Source: Latrodectus hesperus
Taxonomy: Eukaryota > Arthropoda > Arachnida > Araneae > Theridiidae
DNA: 64,000 nucleotides
Assembly (NCBI GenBank): GCA_037975125.1
Contig: CM075853.1
Coordinates: forward strand, 94,158,543-94,222,542
Reading direction: 5' to 3'
Shown: positions 61,801-64,000 of the stretch, in pieces
How the letters are laid out: every line of letters starts with the position of its first letter
Position numbering within the stretch: position 1 is the stretch's first letter
Program-made: the position numbers and the translations under genes
The notes under the pieces: generated by a model
Told to the model about the DNA's origin: nothing
Database searches by the model: none
What the model saw: only the letters and a program-made list of their open reading frames with translations

Positions 61801-64000
61801 AATTAGACTAATTTCTAAAGTTTAAAGTGAACTTCGAATCACTAAAACATCCAAGTCAAAGGTGAGTATCCAACCCATGAACTCTTGATCCAATAAAAAG
61901 AGCTCAACTACTTCTCTGGTCTGCCAACGCAGCTCTCATTGGAGTAGAGAAAAAAAAATTATTTAAGCATTTTTTCATTGCTTTATTTAAATTTTTTAAA
62001 CCTTTTCTCACCTTTTAAAAATTTTTTTACTGAAAGTTCATGGCTGAATTAGAATTTTTTCATATTAGTAATTTCAATCTGAAAGTGTTTTACTTTTTAT
62101 TAATTTCTTCATTTCTCATATAGGAAATTGTAGTGCCATCTCTGGTTGATCTATAAAATGAAAGAGCCTATGTGTAATGTTATCTATTAGAAACAGTACT
62201 TATAAAAGTTATTTTTTATAACTATTTTAAGTTATAAGGAACTGTGGCACCATCTGTTGGTGATCTATAAACTAAAAGACCTAATGAAAAATTGCATCGT
62301 ATTGTTTATAAACTTGTTTATAAGAGTTCTCTTTATATAATTGTTGTCGATTATCATTATGGGTTATTCCTGCCAATTATTCTCATCTCTTGCTAATAAT
62401 TAAAAAGAAAACAAAATTTAAATTATTTTTCTTTCAATTGGGAATTTAAAATATAAAGTATTTCTTAAATCTGCTTAAATAATTGCAAAAGTTAAAAATT
62501 ACAGATTTTAATCATAAACAGGAACACCATAAAAGTATAGCTTACATATATGAAACGATAAAAACAACACTTTTGCAAGGAATTAAATATTCTATGTTTG
62601 AATGGCATGGTTGATTGTAGTGGGTTAAAATACACTGTACGATACAGTGATATCAATATTTCTGTTAAAATAAAGTTCCTGAATCGAGAAACTAACTTCG
62701 CAAACCACCGCTGTTTTTTTTTCCCCGCTGTTACAAATGAAATTACAATTTGCATATTTCCCCCTTTACCAATGATTTTAATAAAGGAAGATCAATTAAA
62801 ATATTAAATTTATAATAGGATATCTATGGAATGAAAGTTATTTTTTATATAGTGTTTAAAACAATGAAAACTATACCAGTATAATTTTCACTGTTTCGTA
62901 TAGAATACATACAAATAAAATGAGAGAACATTTATACAAATTTTTTTTCAAAAAGTTAGAAAAATTCCCCTTGTCTGAGTAAAGTTAAAACTTGTAACCT
63001 AATAAAACTCTAATGATCTATATAGAATTGTAGGCTGAGAGAGAGAAGAAAATATCCTTCATATAGTCTATTTTATTGTAGGGAGTAAAAATCTAAAAGC
63101 CATCTTCTGGAGCAGATGGAACTAATTGAGTTTCAAACCCATTTAAATTTATATTGATGATGTATTTAAAAAATAAAGCCATGCTATTTTCCTGGAAAGG
63201 AGCCAAAGGACGAGTAATTTAAAAAAATGTTACATTGTATTAGTTTACGTTTTTTTATCGATTGAGACTTTATCGATTGAAACTTTCAGAATAACACTAT
63301 CATTCATTTCTGCAATATATTTTAATCTTTTCTTGGTTAGATTTCATTTTGTTTTGAATTTCTGATTTTAAAAAAAAGTATTTTCTTACTGCTGAAAATT
63401 AATATATGGCTTTCCTAAAATTCAAAAAGGCAACATATTTTTGACAGTAAGCAGTTTTTTGTTAGGAGACGAGAAGCCAAATTCTTGATACCTCATCTAC
63501 TGATCACCATTTTCCATGCAATGCCACTGACAAAGTTACTGTATGGTTAGCTCGCTAGGCTTCACTTTTACAGTTATCAAAACTTCAAAATGGAGAATTG
63601 CGCATATTTTAAGTTACACAGAGACTAACAAAACAGCATGTGAATCTCATTTCATTCAGTGGAGCCCTTATCTATTTAACTGCGAGCAAAAAGTTTGGCA
63701 AATAAACAGAATGAAGTTTTTATTTATATAGGTTTCTTGTATGAAATTTTTCTTTTTGATGTTTCATTAATGTCATGCGCATTTAGTTTGTAGCGATCTG
63801 AAAATCCATTTTAAGCAATAGGTTTTACTCAAATGAGTTTTCGTGTTATCAAAGTGTTTGTTAAGGGGAAAAGAAGAATTCAAAATATAGATCTTGATTT
63901 TATGATTTTCATATTTCTTTAATTTTCAAATTTTAAATCTATTGCTTTTATTTTTGAAATGAAAACAATTTATATCACATAATTTTTCTTTGCAAAGATT
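58875..64000. other. No gene recognised
   Basis: AT-rich sequence. A family-A SINE-like piece lies at 61795-61930 and a tandem duplication at 62123-62340. All open frames are short and without motifs. Confidence 0.55.
62123..62340. repeat. Two diverged tandem copies of a unit of about 117 bp
   Basis: Both copies share GTGCCATCT or GCACCATCT, TGGTTGATCTATAAA or TTGGTGATCTATAAA, AAAAGACCTA-like, and TTATAA-AGTT in the same order. Confidence 0.6.

Overview
The window is animal genomic DNA, very rich in A+T, with long introns, many microsatellites and several transposon classes. The only host gene I can identify is a sodium/solute symporter of the SLC5 (SGLT/SMIT) family. It is split into small exons with canonical GT-AG borders on the minus strand. 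The transposon content (two decayed DD34E Tc1-type elements, an I/Jockey-like LINE with RNase H, and tRNA-derived SINEs) fits an arthropod. My best guess is an arachnid such as a spider; this is inference, not proof.

Layout of the gene: seven exons lie at 41538-41404 (ATG exon), 13777-13706, 12895-12791, 11464-11405, 7844-7740, 1932-1827 and 127-47. They join in frame to the first 221 codons of the transporter. The rest of the gene runs off the left edge of the window. Residues N78, H83 and E102 fall at the same positions as the sugar-contacting residues of human SGLT1. The CpG-richer sequence just above the ATG exon (about 41539-41830) holds a perfect cAMP-response palindrome and an E-box, and is the likely promoter.

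Intron 1 is 27.6 kb and is a transposon trap. It holds a decayed Tc1-like transposase (18185-19205), a 5'-truncated LINE fragment with an RNase H domain (23757-24722), SINE-like pieces, and a complete non-LTR retrotransposon on the minus strand (29074-34711). That LINE is bounded by a perfect 14-bp target-site duplication. It has 90-bp tandem repeats in its 5' UTR, a gag-like ORF1 with three zinc knuckles, and an ORF2 with endonuclease, reverse transcriptase and RNase H. ORF2 starts on an overlapping TAATG and is broken by a single one-base frameshift in a five-A run. A 3' stem-loop and an AATC-type repeat tail close the element.

The region upstream of the gene (about 41.8-64 kb) has no protein gene I can recognise. 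It holds four long (TA)n tracts, tRNA-derived SINEs, a dispersed repeat family with at least seven copies between 44 and 55.3 kb, a second Tc1-type element (57477-58872) with matching 29-bp terminal inverted repeats and TA target duplications, and one orphan coding-like stretch near 54.7 kb. The left 17 kb is mostly featureless intron, apart from the transporter exons, one foldback repeat (5949-6336) and one SINE (11935-12215).
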